Shown in pieces: positions 62,538 through 64,000 of a stretch of DNA of 64,000 nucleotides. Source of the DNA: Enterococcus moraviensis ATCC BAA-383 (GTDB taxonomy: Bacteria; Bacillota; Bacilli; Lactobacillales; Enterococcaceae); assembly GCF_000407445.1 (NCBI RefSeq), contig NZ_ASWB01000003.1, positions 496,001-560,000 on the forward strand, in the 5' to 3' direction. The notes under the pieces were generated by a model. That model saw only the letters and a program-made list of their open reading frames with translations. It made no database searches and had not been told where the DNA came from. The translations under genes and the position numbers were made by a program. Within the stretch, counting starts at the first letter, position 1. The number at the start of each line of letters is the position of its first letter.

Positions 62538-64000
62538 ATGAAGAAAAAAATACAAACATTTACTAAAGAAAATTGGCCGTATATGACCGCCAGCTTTTTC
62601 ATTCCTTTTTTTGTAATGGTTATTATTTATTTAAGTATCGGAATTTATCCGGGCAGTAGCCGAAGTGTGATGGCGAGTGATTCTTTTTCACAGTTTTCTA
62701 ACTTTCATGCTAGCTTTAATAATGTGCTCCACGGGAAACAAAGCATTTTTTATACTTGGAATGCATCGTTAGGACTCAACTATCTTTCGTTGATTTCCTA
62801 TTATCTGGGTGGATTGTTCACACCTCTTGTTCTCTTTTTTAAAAATCAAAATATTCCAGATGCGCTCTATTTGATTACCTTATTAAAAATTGGTTCAGCA
62901 GGTTTGGCTTTTTGGGTGTTTGCTAAGCATACATTTAAAATACCTAAATGGGGACATGTGATGCTAAGCGTTCCGTATGCGCTGATGTCTTTTGCAACTG
63001 CGCATTCTGAAATTATTATGTGGTTAGATGCTTTTACATATCTTCCACTCGTTATCTTAGGTATTCATCGGTTGATGGATGAACGAAAACCAACGTTATT
63101 GTTTGTCAGTTATTTACTGTTATTTATTTCAAATTTCTATATGGGCTTTATGATTGGTGTCTTTTCATTTCTATACTTTATCGTCCGAATGTTGTCGAAC
63201 TGGAAAGTATATAAAAAACGGATTATTCCTTATGGCATAACCTCTCTTTTAGCCGGAGGCGCTTCGATGATTTTGGTGTTACCTGCTGTTCTTGATTTAC
63301 GAGCAAATGGTGAGACGCTATCTCAAGTGACGCAATTCAAAACAGAAGCAACAGCCTTTTGGGATATCGTTATGAAAAACATGATTGGTGTTTACGATAC
63401 AACAAAATACGGCTCGATCCCTTTTATTTATGTAGGACTACTACCATTGATTTTCTGTGTTTTTTATTTTGTCACAAAAGAGATTCCTTTGAAAAACAAA
63501 TTGTTATTTGGTAGCTTGTTCGTCATTCTAACTGCCAGTTTCTATATCACACCGTTGAATTTATTCTGGCACGGTATGCATGCACCAAATATGTTCTTGT
63601 TCCGTTACAGTTTCTTATTTTCATTCTTAGTAGTAATGCTAGCAGGTTATGGATTTGAGAAATTCAAACGAGATGATCTGGGTCTATTAGTCGCTACTAC
63701 TATCATGATCATTGCAGTATTTGCTTTAGCAGAAGGAACAAAAGGCGCAACAAGTTATGATTACATCCCAATTACATCGTTTATTTTGACTGTTTTATTT
63801 TTAGCTTTGTATTTGGCAGGAATCGTTTTTTATCAATTGAAAAAGATACCGATGAATTATCTGATCATCTTGCTATTGTTGCTCGTTTCGGCAGAAGCAT
63901 TTATCAACACCAACGTTATGTTGAAGGGGATTTTGGATGATTGGAATTACGCTTCTCGCAGTCTTTACTCTGAACCGTATCCTTCTATCAAAAAACTGGT
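62538..64000 (+). CDS. YfhO-family membrane protein, N-terminal part
   Basis: The frame is open from ATG 62538 (GAGG 6 bases upstream) to the window edge, 487 codons. It shows a polytopic protein with about 12 spans. The early YLSIGIYPGSSRSVMASDSFSQFSNFHASFNNVLHGKQSIFYTWNASLGLNYLSLISYYLGG and the following LYLITLLKIG segment are typical of YfhO (GT-C-like membrane glycosyltransferase candidates, linked to teichoic acid glycosylation in relatives). It lies at the right edge, so the C-terminus is missing. Confidence 0.85.
   Translation, partial: MKKKIQTFTKENWPYMTASFFIPFFVMVIIYLSIGIYPGSSRSVMASDSFSQFSNFHASFNNVLHGKQSIFYTWNASLGLNYLSLISYYLGGLFTPLVLFFKNQNIPDALYLITLLKIGSAGLAFWVFAKHTFKIPKWGHVMLSVPYALMSFATAHSEIIMWLDAFTYLPLVILGIHRLMDERKPTLLFVSYLLLFISNFYMGFMIGVFSFLYFIVRMLSNWKVYKKRIIPYGITSLLAGGASMILVLPAVLDLRANGETLSQVTQFKTEATAFWDIVMKNMIGVYDTTKYGSIPFIYVGLLPLIFCVFYFVTKEIPLKNKLLFGSLFVILTASFYITPLNLFWHGMHAPNMFLFRYSFLFSFLVVMLAGYGFEKFKRDDLGLLVATTIMIIAVFALAEGTKGATSYDYIPITSFILTVLFLALYLAGIVFYQLKKIPMNYLIILLLLLVSAEAFINTNVMLKGILDDWNYASRSLYSEPYPSIKKL

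Noticed and set aside
1-64000. CRISPR arrays, rRNA, tRNA, insertion sequences
   Set aside because: No regularly spaced repeats, no rRNA or tRNA sequences and no transposase frames were found on reading both strands.

Overview
The window reads as chromosome of a low-GC Lactobacillales bacterium, most likely an Enterococcus of the E. faecalis group. Support: AT-rich DNA, AGGAG-type ribosome binding sites, many short perfect terminators, Veg/PurR/SigH-type genes, and a dut-radA-yacL-ispD-ispF-gltX-cysE-cysS-mrnC-rlmB-yacP-sigH-veg-ispE-adcACB-purR-glmU-prs order that I recall from near the E. faecalis origin. The species is an inference. There are no rRNA or tRNA genes, no CRISPR array and no recognisable transposase.

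Layout. 1-3.6 kb: end of an unidentified gene, a ClbS/DfsB-like gene divergent from a MerR regulator, a hypothetical gene and a wall-anchored protein with three Big-like repeats. 3.7-8.0 kb: a catabolite-controlled operon of MFS transporter, L-serine dehydratase (two subunits) and an AbgB-like amidohydrolase. 8.1-14.8 kb: a beta-glucoside region (AraC-GH39 fusion, DeoR regulator, GH1 phospho-glucosidase, PTS EIIC). 14.8-23.6 kb: prs, a 1253-residue surface nucleotidase, a type VII lipase-like locus with a DUF1433-like gene, and glmU. 23.6-28.1 kb: a regulatory and toxin-antitoxin zone with a FusB-family EF-G-binding protein behind a probable attenuator leader, HicAB, a type I holin-like toxin with an antisense RNA, two tandem copies of a structured RNA, and MazEF. 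28.1-31.2 kb: an M20 deacylase, a membrane protein and purR.

31.5-38.8 kb is the most unusual part. The zinc uptake operon (adcA-adcC-adcB) is interrupted between adcC and adcB by about 4.7 kb carrying a DUF2712/YolA-like secreted protein, three membrane proteins, an ABC ATPase and an anchored extracytoplasmic protein. The insert is bounded by 24-bp perfect direct repeats that coincide with the adcC/adcB gene overlap, so both genes stay intact. Downstream adcB has its own promoter and a Zur-box-like palindrome. A second imperfect repeat pair bounds the six-gene cassette inside it.

38.9-52.5 kb is core housekeeping on the minus strand, with a cysteine T-box ahead of cysE-cysS. 52.6-55.4 kb: a PTS EIIC with a free-standing RarA C-terminal-like protein, divergent from an RpiR regulator. 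55.5-62.2 kb: serC-serA-DUF1015 and proB-proA plus a PHP phosphatase. 62.5 kb to the end: the first part of a YfhO-family membrane protein, preceded by a cluster of DnaA-box sequences.

Together the genes cover serine synthesis and breakdown, proline, cysteine and isoprenoid synthesis, zinc uptake, translation and RNA processing. The accessory blocks are inserted between conserved operons.
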